A stretch of 64,000 nt of DNA, from the NCBI GenBank assembly GCA_963070105.1, contig OY718804.1, positions 7,795,817 through 7,859,816 on the forward strand, given 5' to 3'. The position numbers and the translations under genes are program-made. Source of the stretch: Litomosoides sigmodontis. Lineage: Eukaryota; Nematoda; Chromadorea; Rhabditida; Onchocercidae. The notes beneath the pieces were generated by a model, which searched no databases, had not been told where the DNA came from, and was given only the letters and a program-made list of their open reading frames with translations. Positions within the stretch are counted from its first letter, which is position 1. Each line of letters begins with the position of its first letter. Positions 41,301 through 54,791 of this stretch are shown here, piece by piece.

Positions 41301-44300
41301 AATGTTGTTCCAGATTCATTGTATAAGTATAACTGATATTTCTTGTCATAATTGATAAATAAAGTTTTGACAGTGACTCGCTGCAATGATTTATATGTGA
41401 TTGCTACAGATTTCTATGACATTTGACTGTTTGTAACTCTATTTCAGAATCAAATCTCGTTACCAACCATTTTATAAAACTCATTTCATTAATACCAACC
41501 AACGTTATTCATGAACTTAAAAAATTAATCTAGCACTTACTACCGGATAGTGCAAGTTGTAAGTTTGGTACTTGTTCCCGCTATTGATGGTATTCGAATC
41601 ATTACTTCCATATATCTTTCAAGCTATATTCAATCATACATTCAGATCACAGCAAAAATTCTTTTTCTTATAACAAAGGAAATTCAGCAAATTAACCTGG
41701 CCACTAGGATATCTTCAACAGCATTTGGATCAGCAAACTCTGTTATTCGATCGATTAACTGATTTATTGTATCATTTAAAGCTTGAATTTCTGGACCCTC
41801 TTTGTGTGAAATTTCCGAATGGATTGGCCACTGAGTGGGTGGTAGCTCTCTTCGAAGTTTATTCGTTTTTGTTCTTTTCAAGGACGATTCTGAAATCCAA
41901 TAGGTTGCGACACTTCTAGAGTTTTTTATATTATGTTTTTTCAGAAATCAATCAAAAATGAAAAATCGCATAAAGCGATGTTACTGTTAATAAAAACACA
42001 TCAAACACATGTTTTTTAAAACGTAATTTTTTCCAAACACTGGTGTAGAACTTACCACATGAAACATGTAATTTTCAAGAAAGGAGTAAAACTTACCATC
42101 AGACGGTGGAGACATATCACATTGTTTCTCTATCTCTCGCGAACTTTCCGATCCACTTATATCTTTGACGGATGTACGCGAGGCTGCTTTTGAAATTTCA
42201 GGTGCTGCCGAACTATAAGCACTGAGAGATAAACACAGAAACTATGACCTAGGACAGACTGTTAGTTATTCAAAAAAGGCTACCAATTGAAATTTACATT
42301 TAAATCATTACACAAATTATTAACATACCTCAAGGAGCCTTCTCTATTACCAATAAGTGCATTACTGTGAGTACACTGTGAAGTTGAAGAATTATAGCCG
42401 CTCACACCTACACTTTCCTGATTATTCTTCCTAAATCAATCCAGACAAAATTTCACATCCGGGTATTGCATTAAGTTGTCCAGTTTTATAGGTATAGTAA
42501 TTTTTTGTTATGAAGTTTGAACACTACAGGACGGAAATATTTCATTCCTCTTCTCACCCCTAACTTCCAAACCAACCTCATTCTCCATCGATTTCCACGT
42601 TTATTTCGTCCCCTATTCTCATGTCCGCCTCTATACGTGTAATTCGTAGTCGAATCACCCGATCTGCGAGCTAAAACAAATAAACTTCACCTTCATTCCG
42701 CTTGCACATAAAATTTTTTCAACTACAAACCTTGATTAATAGGTAATTCCTCATCCAGATAGCAGTTTTCTCCTGTTCCACCTTTTTGTTCGGCAAAATT
42801 TGATACCGTTTCCCGGTCATCATTGGTTGGTGTTCTCTCACCACTACCGCCTTCCACGTCACTCTGTTCTCTAATACTTTCCGCGGTACTTGATGCTTGA
42901 CTTGTAAAACTATCTGTAAAATAATTTGGGTTAAAAAAAACCACTTTATTAGAGAGTGGAGATGAGCGCAAAAACTAAAAACTTTTAGTGGAAAAGAAAC
43001 CACTTCGCTGCCGCGGTAGATTACTGGAAAGACGAGACCCGCGTCTGATCGGCGGTTTCCTAACACAGCTAGAGTATAAGCGGCCAAAACCATTACTACC
43101 ATTGATATCCCTTGAACGATTTCGGAATTTAGAACAAGGTTCGAGATCACGTTGAGATTTTTTACTCTGAGAACTGGTGGGATCTACTTGCAGTGGTTGT
43201 TCCTCGATCATGCGTTCCCGCTCTCTTCGCTCCTTCTGAAAGTTTCAGTGAATTTCCAACTTCGAATAATTGTCCAATCTTCGTTTTCCTCTAATTATAT
43301 ATAATTTTTCCTAAATTACAGAATTTTTAACTGTTCAAATAAGCAACTTGAACGAATGCCATCAATACAGGAGAAAAAAGATTACCTTACGCCGTTCCTC
43401 AGCTTCTACTTCTGAACCCCAGTCAAATGAAGCTAAGTCGATCGAATCAAGACTAGCACACAAATCCTGAAGAAAAATCAATTGGACTACATTAACATTC
43501 TTTTGCAGAACGAATTTAAAAGTAATAAAGTAATTTAAAAGTAATAAAGTATAATGTTTCTGGATAAACAGTTTTATTCTATTTCAAAAGCAAAAAAAAT
43601 GATTATGGTTGAAAAAACAACAAAGTTATCTTGAGAATGGGTCTCTTTTTTATACTAAAGATAAAAAAATACCCTCTCTATTTTATTCCTCGCTTTAAGC
43701 AGTTAAAATTATTTTATCTTCTTGAATTTTCAGTAAGTTTCTATAAAAACTACATTTTGAATTTCATGGAATATCAAAAAACCTGGAAAGACATATAGCC
43801 TGATGATCCAGATTTCTTCGCCAAACTTTCCTTCTTTCCAGAATTCTAAAGAAATCGTATACTTTAATATTCCAACGAAAATGAATAAAAATAAATTATC
43901 CGTGAGGGAACCATTGGAAGATTTCAAATACTTAACCAGTTATCATGGGATGTCCCCCCATCGAATGAGTAAAAATAACAGAGCAAAACATGAACCTCTT
44001 TTTAAATTAAATTAAATAAATATATGTATATGGCTCCAGAAAAGTTAAGTTTTCTATGGTATTCATTTTGCCGGCAGTCTTTGTTAAGAATAATGTCAAC
44101 TCCTTCCAAATTTAGCAATAAATTTAATGGATGGCGGTACTTTGTGTGCTGATATATATTTTGTAAGGTACAGTAAAATGAAAAGGAAACTAGCACTTTC
44201 TAAGATAAAAATTGATTATTCACACAGAAAACAATTAATAATTACATTGAACAAACCTCATCATTATCTTGTGATATATTATTAGATAGGTCGACATAAC

Positions 44301-47050
44301 TATTTTTGTTGTTTTGACGGCGTCGATGGTCTAAATTTTCCGACTGATTGCTCCTAAAAGACCAATTTCGTTGACGATTCAGTGGAATAGGATGCTCAAA
44401 TCTTGTTGGGTTTGAGTCCTTTCCATCAGCACGAGATTCCTGAAAAAACAGTAGAACGACAAAAGCATAAAGTTCCACATCTTCATTTTAGATTGCTTAA
44501 TATCGTCATTTTCAGAGTTTAGAAATTGAAAATCGAAGCTGCGCAAAGCATTTCCAGAAAAGCCGTGAAAACCGGATTTTTTGATACATGACCCGTTTAT
44601 TTAAGCGAATTCTTTCTGCTTTTTTTAAGTGCTATGATTTTCTACAATTTTTAGTAATTGTTCTTTTACATGGTCAAGTGACATTATACTGCTGATACAA
44701 TTTCGTCATTACTGATAGAAAAAAGGTTACCAGCTTTTTCAACATCAAATCAACAACTATGGATTGATATTACTTTAAATTTAATTTTTTAGCTATTACA
44801 GGCATTATTTTACCATTTATTTCACCGATTAAGCTAACAATTTTTACAAATACGCTATCTTTTGCATTTTAATCTTTCCCATTATGCCTAAATCAAATAA
44901 TGACTTATCTTATACTTTTAAACGTAATTTTCCGTGTAAAATGCATAAACAAACATGTATGAAGAAACACAAATATATTTATATGTCTAAACTTACTTCA
45001 TCAAAGCCACGACGTGATCGCGCATTGCGATATTTGTTTGGATTACGCCTTATTTCACTACTGCAGTAACCACTACTCTGTTGCGAACGGTGTTCCTGTT
45101 GATGAGTACGATATGTCATTGACATTTTTTTTCGATAGCTGTTATTATTGTTCTGAAAAAGTCGAAAAAATCTGCCACGAAAAATTCTATATCGAGCAAT
45201 GTTTCGTAAAGTGAGAATTAAATTTCAGCATGTCAGATATGTTAAAAAACAACATGAAAACTTTTAGAAAAAGCATATAAATTATTTACAACACGTGAAA
45301 CACAGCTGTTTCAATAATTTCTACTCTTCTCTGAATACTGAATGAAAGTACCAATTTTGCCTCTTACAAAACAAATTTTTTTTGAGAATTTTAATTCTTT
45401 AGTATTTTTAATCAAGAAAACTTCACATACGACCAAAACAATACAATTACTTTTGCGTCTGAAAAGAAGATGATTTTGATGAGCTAAATAATAATAATAA
45501 TGGACATAAACAACAAAGAGCATTTAGTATTGAATTCAAAAACAAAAGGATTCAAATTTAAAAATTAAAAATACTAACACCCGAAGAAGTCGAATTTGGA
45601 TCTGATGCCTCTTTTTGATTCCTCGAAGATATTTTCGCTCCAAACCGTGAACTGGTAGGGCCGTCATAATGATGTACACCACTCTCTATAGAGTGACCAT
45701 CGTAAAGCGATTGAGAACTCTAAAACACGGGTACTTACTTAAACGACACAATGATATATGCAAACGCCGTTATAAACTGAATAAAGACATTTTACAAAAA
45801 TGTACAGCTCGATATCACACAGCCACATTATAGAGCTACGAGTTCCGCAGGAATAATCTCGCGATAAAGTCTAAGTAGACTAAGTATTAAAATTTTCAAA
45901 ATTAATACTGGAAATTAATTAAAATAGGAAAATTAAAATCTATACTTGAACTCTATTCATAGAAGCACGAAAAAGGATACGCAAAAAAACTATCAATACA
46001 ATTTAATTACTCGCTAAACTGAAGGTGAAAATAGAAACAAAACACACATGGCTGCTATTAGAATTGGAATACATTTGTCTACCAGGTCTTCTTTTTGGAG
46101 AACCTAAACGATCACTAAGTTGATCGCATGATTTGTTATTGCTCTTCTTGCTTTTTCGCAGTGGCTTGCTAGAATTCATGTCCGCATTGGATGTGTCATT
46201 ATTTGATGAACGCTTATTATTGCGTTGCTGATTGCCACCATAAACGTTCAAATTAGCGTAATCTGAAAACATGAGTTCTTTCACCAACTGATACAGAAAA
46301 TAGATGAAGTAAATTCTCACACTGATTACCAAATTCCAACAGAAAACATCAATCAATATTATACGGCACAACAATTAAACGTAAATCGCTATGTATTCGC
46401 AAATGTATGAATGAAAATATCCCTAATATGGTAAATTCATATAAAATTTCAAAATTTAATAAATTTTACCATTTTCTTTAAGGATATAGTGGCGTTCATT
46501 GTCATCACACTCTCTCCATAATGTATCGCTGATAAATTCATGATCATGCGTGCGATTTTTCCAACTCTCTCTTTTTTTATCGTTTCGCTTGTCATTTTTG
46601 AAATCTGGAAATATTTTTTGTCACCCGCCACTAAATGCAACGTATTACGACTTGCTCTTTAATTTTTTGGAAACCTTAAGCAATTCCAGAACTTCTGGAT
46701 ACAATCTCTCTTGGATACAATAGTGACGTTCATGCATATCCCTTCCTTCATATGAACCTTCTAAACAGACTTTCCCGCACAACCCTTCCAGCAGCAAAAA
46801 TGTTGCAGATAATATATCCACAATACAGTACCCTAAGTATTTAAACAGTTTTGAATACGATACCAAATTTGCAAAATTTACCTTTCACAATATTTACTTG
46901 TTTCGCGGGGACATTTACACTCTCTTCTCCGGTATCAATCTTTTTTCCAACTGTAGCCGTCCTCAGTACTCTAGGGCAGTAAAGTTGCATGGTAGGACGA
47001 GGCTTGCGTCCGTTGTCATTTCGCGTTATTTTTGGCGAGTCCTCCGACAT
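35376..47050 (-). CDS. smg-6: SMG6, nonsense-mediated decay endonuclease
   Basis: Cleaves mRNAs with premature stops near the stop codon. I join 28 exons from 47050-46882 to 35621-35376 into 1,476 aa, close to human SMG6. Exon 1 has RKPRPTMQLYCPRVLR, an exon-junction-complex binding motif; a low-complexity polar, Arg/Asn-rich region follows (46.7-41.7 kb). The 14-3-3-like/TPR domain is in 41332-38999 (LEQHLWKQCFY, VALLSTQRLAVSVGDLHRY, WYQRAAQLAAGNGRSYNQLA) and the helical domain in 38658-36657. The C-terminal PIN domain (36371-35376) keeps its acidic residues in YLVPDTNTFIDHL, NDDFILASC and VVLLTEDRALN, so nuclease activity is expected. A TTTTAG site 38 nt upstream of ATG suggests trans-splicing. 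Weak points: exon 2 (46760-46719 fits phase) and the GGTAG acceptor at 36372. Confidence 0.95.
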
Positions 47051-50000
47051 TTCTCCATCAAGCAAATAGCAATATAGACTTCGTCCTCCTAAAAGCCAAA
47101 GATGTAAGCTATTTCCACTTGTGAACGTGATGGGTAAACTTCAACCTTGAAAATATAAAGACCTTGAAAATTCAGAAAATTTCAAGCCTATTGCTTTATG
47201 GGACGATTCCTATAAAATCATTAATATAACAAACTTTTTTGACTTTGTCGCTACAAATACTTTAAGGCAACCATAACTGTTATGATGTTTTACATGGCAG
47301 AGGTAAAATGCTTCGCAAGACAAAAACAATGTATGTGCAATGCACATCGCAAAGTGACACTACCAAATAAAAAAATACGAAGAAAAAGGACTGTCTATTA
47401 ATTCGTTTAATTCATAACTGATGATGAAAAAACCACACTCTTCACACATAAACATTTTGGATTCGGTCCCGCTAAACAACTAACTAATAACTCATTAATA
47501 CACACTCGTATCACTTCGTGCTAAACAAAAAACCTTTTAACTCCCTGTCCACCTAGCACATTGTGAAGTTACTTGTAGCATACTCCAAAAACCAAATATC
47601 TCCAAAAACCTCTTTTACCACCACACACATCGAACAACTGCTTCTCAAATGACTCTACCGCCACCACGCCATCACCCCTTTTTCACAGGAAACGAATGAA
47701 ATTGTTAAATCCCTTCACGGTAATTATTTTTGGAATCAACTCTTTAGTAGTGTATTGTAAACGGTCCATGTTTGTGGATGTGGTGTTAAATAGCTTTTTT
47801 TTCATTAAAGATAGTACGCAGCGATTGCTTATTGATGAGTCCAAACCGAGAACTAACCATTCTTAAATCTGGCAATTTTTTTTTGTTTAAAGGACCGAAT
47901 TGCATCTTCGAAGTAGACAAAACCGAAATAACTGACGGTAAACTGCTATATATCACCCAGATTTGAAATATCAATTTACCTATTTGAACTGATGATTTGA
48001 TTATTTTCAGTGAAGTTGGAAAAGTTAACTTCAAACATTTTATGTTCAGTTATCGTTGAAAAAATGGTCTCTTGTCGAGTTGTGAAGTTCTTCCATGCAT
48101 ATGTTTTGTGTGTTGTTTTCTCTATGATGAAATGATACATGTGGAGCACAGTTTCGCTCGGCAAAACAAACATTATTTTAAAAAAAATGGGAATAGAAAA
48201 ACCTGTGACTCTTTCGACAGAGTATTGTAAACTGCCGAAAATGGATAATTTGAGCTTTAACTGCTGTGTTGTAGTACAATTTCCTGATTTGTTGTTACTC
48301 AAAAGCAACACGTTTAATGAAAAAAGCAGCCGCCAACGAAATGCGTTAAGTGCAACCGTAACTGGCAACAGACATGGTAGAAGTGTTGCAACAACTATTT
48401 CTCTTTATCTACCACTTATCTCCTTTTAAATCATATGCTATAGCGATGCATTCCAGTTAACTTTTGTCATTGTTCATTCATGAATTTTATGCATCTATCA
48501 AGTTCCACTTTTCACGGAATTGAGGACTGCTGCGGTAGTTACCGCACAATTTGGAGATGTATGTGATATGGCGACGTGGCACAGAGTGAAAATCTGAATT
48601 GAACAAAACCAGTATCATTAGAAATTACGAGATGAAAAAGTGCATGCTGGCACCGAACAATATGGCTGAGATATTAACAAATTCTCTCCCTAAATGAAAG
48701 CTATCATACGTAGTCGCTCCATATTCTTACACCCTCATTTTCATGAAGAGCCGGAACGGTGTTTGAAATCAGTCTTAGTGTTCCAAAAAATCTAAAAAAC
48801 ACTGTTCCAAAAAATCTAAAAAATAATTACGTAGTAAACATGTAAATGCTGAACCGAGCATCTCAATGGTCATAGCAGGAGGTCAGCTGCGAATAGCTAT
48901 ATATTATAATTAAACCCTTTTTGAAATCCGATTCTTCCTTAATTTTATGCAATTTATGGAAAATTTGTTTCAGTTAACTAAAATCAACCCAGCTGCCCGT
49001 TGCATATTGCATCCTGGACAAATGTTATTCTAGATCCTAGTATACGCTCGATCATACAAAAAAAAACATTGTTTCAAAATAGAGACGAAAGAGGTATAGC
49101 TGAAACAGACACGGTGATGCTCCAGCCTGAAAACTGCAGAAGTGCTGAACTGTAAGGTTTGTTATACTTTTGTTTTGCTAATAGCTTAGCTGTATGATTG
49201 CTGAACAACCAACGTACACTACTTCTGGGAAAAAAAACTCCGTAGATTCTTCATTTGTCATCAATTTTTTTAAGCTTTACTCCTGCAGTAGCAGACGAAC
49301 AAGCACCATCACACCCGCGAGCTGTCAAATCTACTTCATATAGTAAACAGCACCTTCGAATACCCCGCTTTAATGCTTTCTGCATTAGCAAATTTGCATT
49401 GGATTTATTTTTGAATCTCCTCAAAATCTGGATATTTTATTGACTATTTTGAAATCAAATTTCCGAAGAGAGAAATTTCTTCATGAAATAGCACTCATAC
49501 CACTGAGATATGTTTCTAGTTTTATAATTAAATAATCGAGACAAGATTTTTTTTAAAGCGTTACCTAATTAAATAATATCAGCAATGACTCAATTCACAG
49601 ACGATAAAAGTGATGCAAACATGTTTCTAAAAGATTCTGTTAACACCACTCGAAAATCGAAACTTCAAAGGATTTCGGAAATTTCGTCCCCACATTGTAA
49701 ATTTGTTAAAGACTTTGAAACACTTCGATTTTGCTATTAAAACTGGAAATTAGAATTAAAAAAGCGATGAAATGAAAATATCTCAAAGGTGGATAATATC
49801 CGAAAATATCGGAAAACTATACATCTGAAAATAAATAAAAGATGGAAAGCCGCATGTGGGAGAAAATGGATTTTCACCAAACATTGTGAGCTTCGAAAAT
49901 GAGAAAGTACTATTTAGAATAAGAATTCAAACAGATTATGAAAGCATTACAAAGCGTCAAACTGTTTTCCATGGTAGCAACAGTCGCAAATAAAAAGCAC

Positions 50001-50230
50001 CTGCAAGATATCACTACCCGGAAGAATGCAATAATTTACAAAAAGTTTGATAATTTGATAAAAATTCTAGAGAAAAAGTTAACATGCTGAATACAGTTAT
50101 GAGTGATATAACGAGAAGTGCGTTATGAGGCGACATATATTCAAGACCTTAAACTTCATTCTTTTCCGTCTTCACTGTTATTATTTCTTCCTTTTTCTTT
50201 TCTCGATTTTTCTTCTTAGGTATGTTGAGC
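47051..50230. other. intergenic, no gene supported
   Basis: This holds the SMG6 5' leader and the TMUB 3' flank. Open frames of up to 130 codons overlap on opposite strands around 48.0-48.4 kb, without splice partners or family motifs. A short tandem duplication (TTCCAAAAAATCTAAAAAA) lies near 48.78-48.83 kb. Confidence 0.45.
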
Positions 50231-53200
50231 TTATGCCTGCATGTCGTTACTGTTGGCACGATGAGCGTTAGAAAATAAAATGGATACCAGAAACATACTG
50301 AGGAAGGTGAGCAATAATAAGGAAAACCGGTCCGTATATTGTGGATACAAGAATACAAACGTCCACAATACCAAGAATTTCACTGAAATAAACAGGTATA
50401 TTTTGAAACGTTTTACGAATAAGTGAAAAGCATTGTTACCTTCATTCCTGTTTTCTTTATTCAGCTAAATTTATTTCTTAAAAAAAATTTCTTTTGAAGT
50501 GATATTCCACCCAAGACTGTAAAAAAATCGTATGCACATGATAACATTCTTGCATTCATTTTCTAATCTCATCGGGATCTTGCATGAGGAAGGAAAAAAC
50601 AAAGACAGAACTTGCATGTCTGTTCCAAAAGAGATTATAATATCAAAATACTTCAAATATCCAAAGCTTATCCAGCTTACCAATAAAAATAACTTGGACA
50701 TATTGGCCAATGCGACCTCCTATTGCATTCTCATTCTGATTCCACCCAGTACTTGCTGCTGCATCAGCTGCTGCATCTAATGACGAGCCTCTCACAACTG
50801 TTACCCCCGGATCTGGACCCATTACTGCATTGTAGCAATAACGAAGAACTCGCAAGAAAGCGTTTTGCACTCGTATTAATCTAGAGAACGACGTCTAATT
50901 AGTCGCTTTAATATTATAATGAGCATAAATCACAAAATAATACATCAAAAGTTAATTGAGACTAGTCTACACACTCTCTATCGGAAAACTGTGCTCCAAA
51001 CAACTGTACAACTAAATGCCGACTTTCATCCCATTTCCCTCAGCCGTTTCGCTCCAAATCTATATTTTAAGTTTTTGAATCATTTGAGAGCCGCTTTGCA
51101 AAAATCAACTATTGTTTCTAATACTGTCGATAACAACAATCCTATTTTTCCGAAAGAATTCTTTGAAAACCTTAGCTAATAGAACATAGACGACACATAC
51201 AGTGGATCATTTTGATTATCCTCTACAGAATGGCCTCGAAATGTGTAAACGACAGTTCGAGTTAATTCTTCTGCTGCACTAGCTGATGCCGACTGTGAGT
51301 CAGTTATGGCCGTAAGAGCTGCTAAAGATCTTCCATTACTCACATCTTAAAATATCTTGATAAACCAATCCTTGTATTAGCGATAATTATCAAACTTTCA
51401 GTTTGGTTGGCTCTTTCCTCTACAGAATTACATCTTTCCTAATATTATTTCTCTAAATGAATTAATTAAAAAATTTTGTAGATAAATTCATTTTTAAATA
51501 CAGAAATACTCATTTTTAACTTCTACAAAAGACAATCAAAAAAATTTCATACCAGGAGATTCGTGTGATAATAGAGTGTTATTCGATGCGTTTGCAGCTG
51601 ACGAAGAAGGTTGTGCGTAAGGAGTTGAACTGACATGGCAATGTACAACGCATTGATCATGTAAGCCATAACTTAATAATGACCGTGTATCATCTCGCAA
51701 TAATTGCCCACGATAAATCAGCCGTACTATTTTCCCCGCAAGTATTGATTCCCAGAAGTAGCGCCTAAAGTTCAAAGATCTCAAATCCTCGAAAATCATA
51801 TATTCCTCTCTCAAAAATTAATTTGCAAACACATGAAATTTAAGAAATTAAAACCTTTTAAATTGTCCCACAGTTGACTCCAATGCTGTACAAGCAATAA
51901 TTTGAGAATCATCCAGAAACTTTAATTTTACATTAGATAACCGACGCCCATCATTACCTTGTTCCATTTCTGCAGTAGGTTGATATGCCGAATCTGAAAT
52001 TTTTCGTTCAACACAGATTTTTTTCAAACACCTAGTTGAAGCCACTGCAAACAATAATATACATTCCATCTCTTCCGGAAATTCATAGTTCGTCAAGATT
52101 TCTCTCCAAAATTTGGTAATCAGAATTTCATAAACAATTCTATTTATAAAACCTTCGAATGATACTATTTCGAAGCAAATATTAGGTAGTGTACGACGTA
52201 CGCATGATCATGATGAACTGCCGTCGGATAAACTTACCTGCAACAACTGAAGATAATCCACGATTTGTGCCAGTGAGCGGATTCCATCCATTTTCAGCCT
52301 GAATTAAAGGATATCTTATGTCGGCAGCATTACGTTTTGAACAAATGGAGATTTTCGGATTATTCGAAATGCCAAAATAGACCGCAAAACTAATATCGTT
52401 AAAACTGACTTAAAATTAGCATAATGATCTCATCACGCAAAAAGACGACAACCAATTCTTCGTTCTTGACTTGTCCCACATCTACTCCATCTTCCGAGTT
52501 AACATTCACAGTCCAACTATTAGCAACTTGTTTCGCGCAACTTAACAACTAACAAGAAAACGATGCCTTGAAGCTTGTGCGATATATACCAAGCTTCGAT
52601 ATAATATAATCGATGTTTTCGCCTTTTTTTTCTATCTAAATCTATACACAATAAAGCAATACTTTAACTTACCGGAGGTGAAGCTGAAAGACCTGAATTT
52701 TGTTGCCAGTTGCTAGTTTCCCTCCAAACACAAGTTGGACGTAGGTTTTCTGCATTTTCTGATATGCTGATTGGCTAAAATATCAGCATTTTAAAGTTGA
52801 ATGAATACTTGACGAGCCTATTAACAGTAATTATTCTTTATTTCAGCATTTCCGGACTTTTTTGTGCAGTAAGCTTCTCTTTTTTATAAGTACTTAAGTA
52901 TAAGTGTTCTTCTTGTGGTCTTTTTATAAGTAGGTGTATTTTTTATGCTATCGTATTTATAGAAATTATTTACTCCTGCTCCAAACACTATTACTACAGA
53001 TTTTAAACCAAATTAAGTTCATTTATAGACGCGACCCGAAACTTAATTGCCAAATTCTCCCTCAAACACAAGGCTCTGTAAATATAAAAGCAAAATAGAA
53101 TGAAACAACCCCTGACTTGCATGTACATTAAACCGAGGCTATGTTGGCACTGAATAACAGAAAATCAATATTGGTGTAATTTTAGAAAAAAAAACTTAGA

Positions 53201-54253
53201 TCTGAATAGCAAAAACCTGTTCTGCTTGTGATACTTCTTCTGCATGTAGCGGAGTGTTCTCACTTCTGAAAGAGAAAATGGCCAAGGTTTGAGTAGTGAA
53301 AGAATACAGTTCTCAATAAATTTTATAAAGAATTCGTAATAAATCACAGAAAGCTTAATATTAATAAAAACTTTTAAGGGTTTCTCCCACGCAGAACTCC
53401 AAGACTATCAAAGACAAAAAAATAAAAAATCACGACTAACGTTTGTACTTGTGCCACTTCCACTGCCTGAGGCAACACTACTTCTTGAGAAGTATTGTTT
53501 TGTTCCATAACACCACTGTTCATGAAAGCTTCAAGTGCCTGTTCTGTGACGGCACCAAAAGGTCGTTCTTCCGGGCGATCTCGAAATAAGCTGCCTTCTT
53601 GATTATCCACTTGCAACACCTAAGTTCCAAAAATTGTTTCTCCAAATACATTATTACTAAAACCATTTCACTATTATTAGTGCACTAGAATCACCTGAAC
53701 AATTCTTCTGTTGGGATGAATTTGCATTTGAACAAGCCATACGTAATAATCGACCGGTGGTATACCAGTACTGATCCAAGCCAGCAATATTAACACGATA
53801 ACAACTATTGCTATCAGAAACCAAATGATCTGAAAACATTTTGTCTATGAAATCTATTTAATTTTTCTCAAATTTTTAAGCTATATTTAAAAGAAGCATA
53901 CATGCACTTAAACAGTAAGTATTTCACTTTAATTGTACTTTTGTACACACAGAGAAATAAGTCTCAAAATTATTTCTAAAACATTAATAACAACTGAACG
54001 AAGTAATACGATGATCGTAAAAGCTTGAAATCCCTGAGTTTCTGAAATCTTCCAACATAGTTCCTTTTTTACACATCAAAAGGCTCTTCCTCACCGTAAC
54101 TAAAAAAACTGAACTTCAAGTGACTACTTGGAAGTTATTGTTCCCGAACGCTAATAACTAAAAGAACCATTAGAGCGACGAAATGTTTGAATGATAATTA
54201 CTAGAGTAGAACTGTTCAACCTCATCGCCGATGCCTTCAATAAAGCCAGCCAT
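50231..54253 (-). CDS. TMUB-like transmembrane ubiquitin-like protein
   Basis: Family linked to ER-associated degradation. Exons: 54253-54221, 53829-53695, 53619-53441, 53265-53217, 52774-52673, 52298-52238, 51993-51855, 51764-51553, 51345-51201, 50880-50681 and 50382-50231; they sum to 1,407 nt, 468 aa, with all phases consistent. The N-terminus MAGFIEGIGDE plus a membrane helix (IIWFLIAIVVIVLILLAW) matches TMUB1/2. The ubiquitin-like domain covers VKLKFLDDSQ through VRLIYRGQLLRDDTRSLLSY and CVVHCHVSS. Two C-terminal membrane spans follow (VQVIFIVKFLVLWTFVFLY and RFSLLLLTFLSMFLVSILF), as in the family. It is longer than human TMUB1/2 because of extra polar sequence between the first span and the domain and after it. 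The ATG of the 11-codon first exon is supported by homology. Confidence 0.9.
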
Positions 54254-54789
54254 GCGACACGTGTGCTATGACGTTAGCCGGAACATGACAGTAATATCCT
54301 GAAATGAAACAGAGAGAATCCGTCATGGTGTGAAACATCCTCGGAACACCAAACATCCATAATCCCAGTTGGACCGCTCATTGGAAGCAAACCGGTGTCA
54401 ACATTTCGCAAGCTGCAGCTGAAATTTTATAGTTCCATAGTGTTAGAGCAAACGATAAGATGGTTACGTTTGATGTATGGCGGAGGGAGAGGAGGGGAAG
54501 GGAAGCGAACGTCTCGAGGAAGGAACGAAGGAGACGTTTCGTCCCAGTCACGCATTCATTCATCTTTGCGCCACTCGTTCTCTTCCAACCATCATTTGTC
54601 ATTCCATTCCGTTCAAGTTGCTACTACGAAACTAAAATATCAAAGCGGTTGAGCTCTCATGCAAAATTTATTAAAAATTACTTCATTCTTGTGAAATATT
54701 TAATGAGTGGACGGAAACAGTCAAAGGTACATTTATTAAATTCATGTGTTTGGTGGTTCCCCTCTGAGACAGTTTTGCATTATTCTCAG
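54254..54789. promoter_or_regulatory. shared spacer of two divergent genes
   Basis: About 540 bp between the TMUB-like start and the plus-strand membrane-protein start. A G/A-rich patch (GGAGGGAGAGGAGGGGAAGG near 54.48 kb) is the only notable element. Promoter role inferred from the divergent arrangement. Confidence 0.4.
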
Positions 54790-54791
54790 CA

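Noticed and set aside
47976..48429. Overlapping open frames of 130 (minus) and 96 (plus) codons
   Set aside because: Both strands are open over the same bases, no family motif or splice partner exists, and a frame of this length is expected by chance once in a window this AT-rich.
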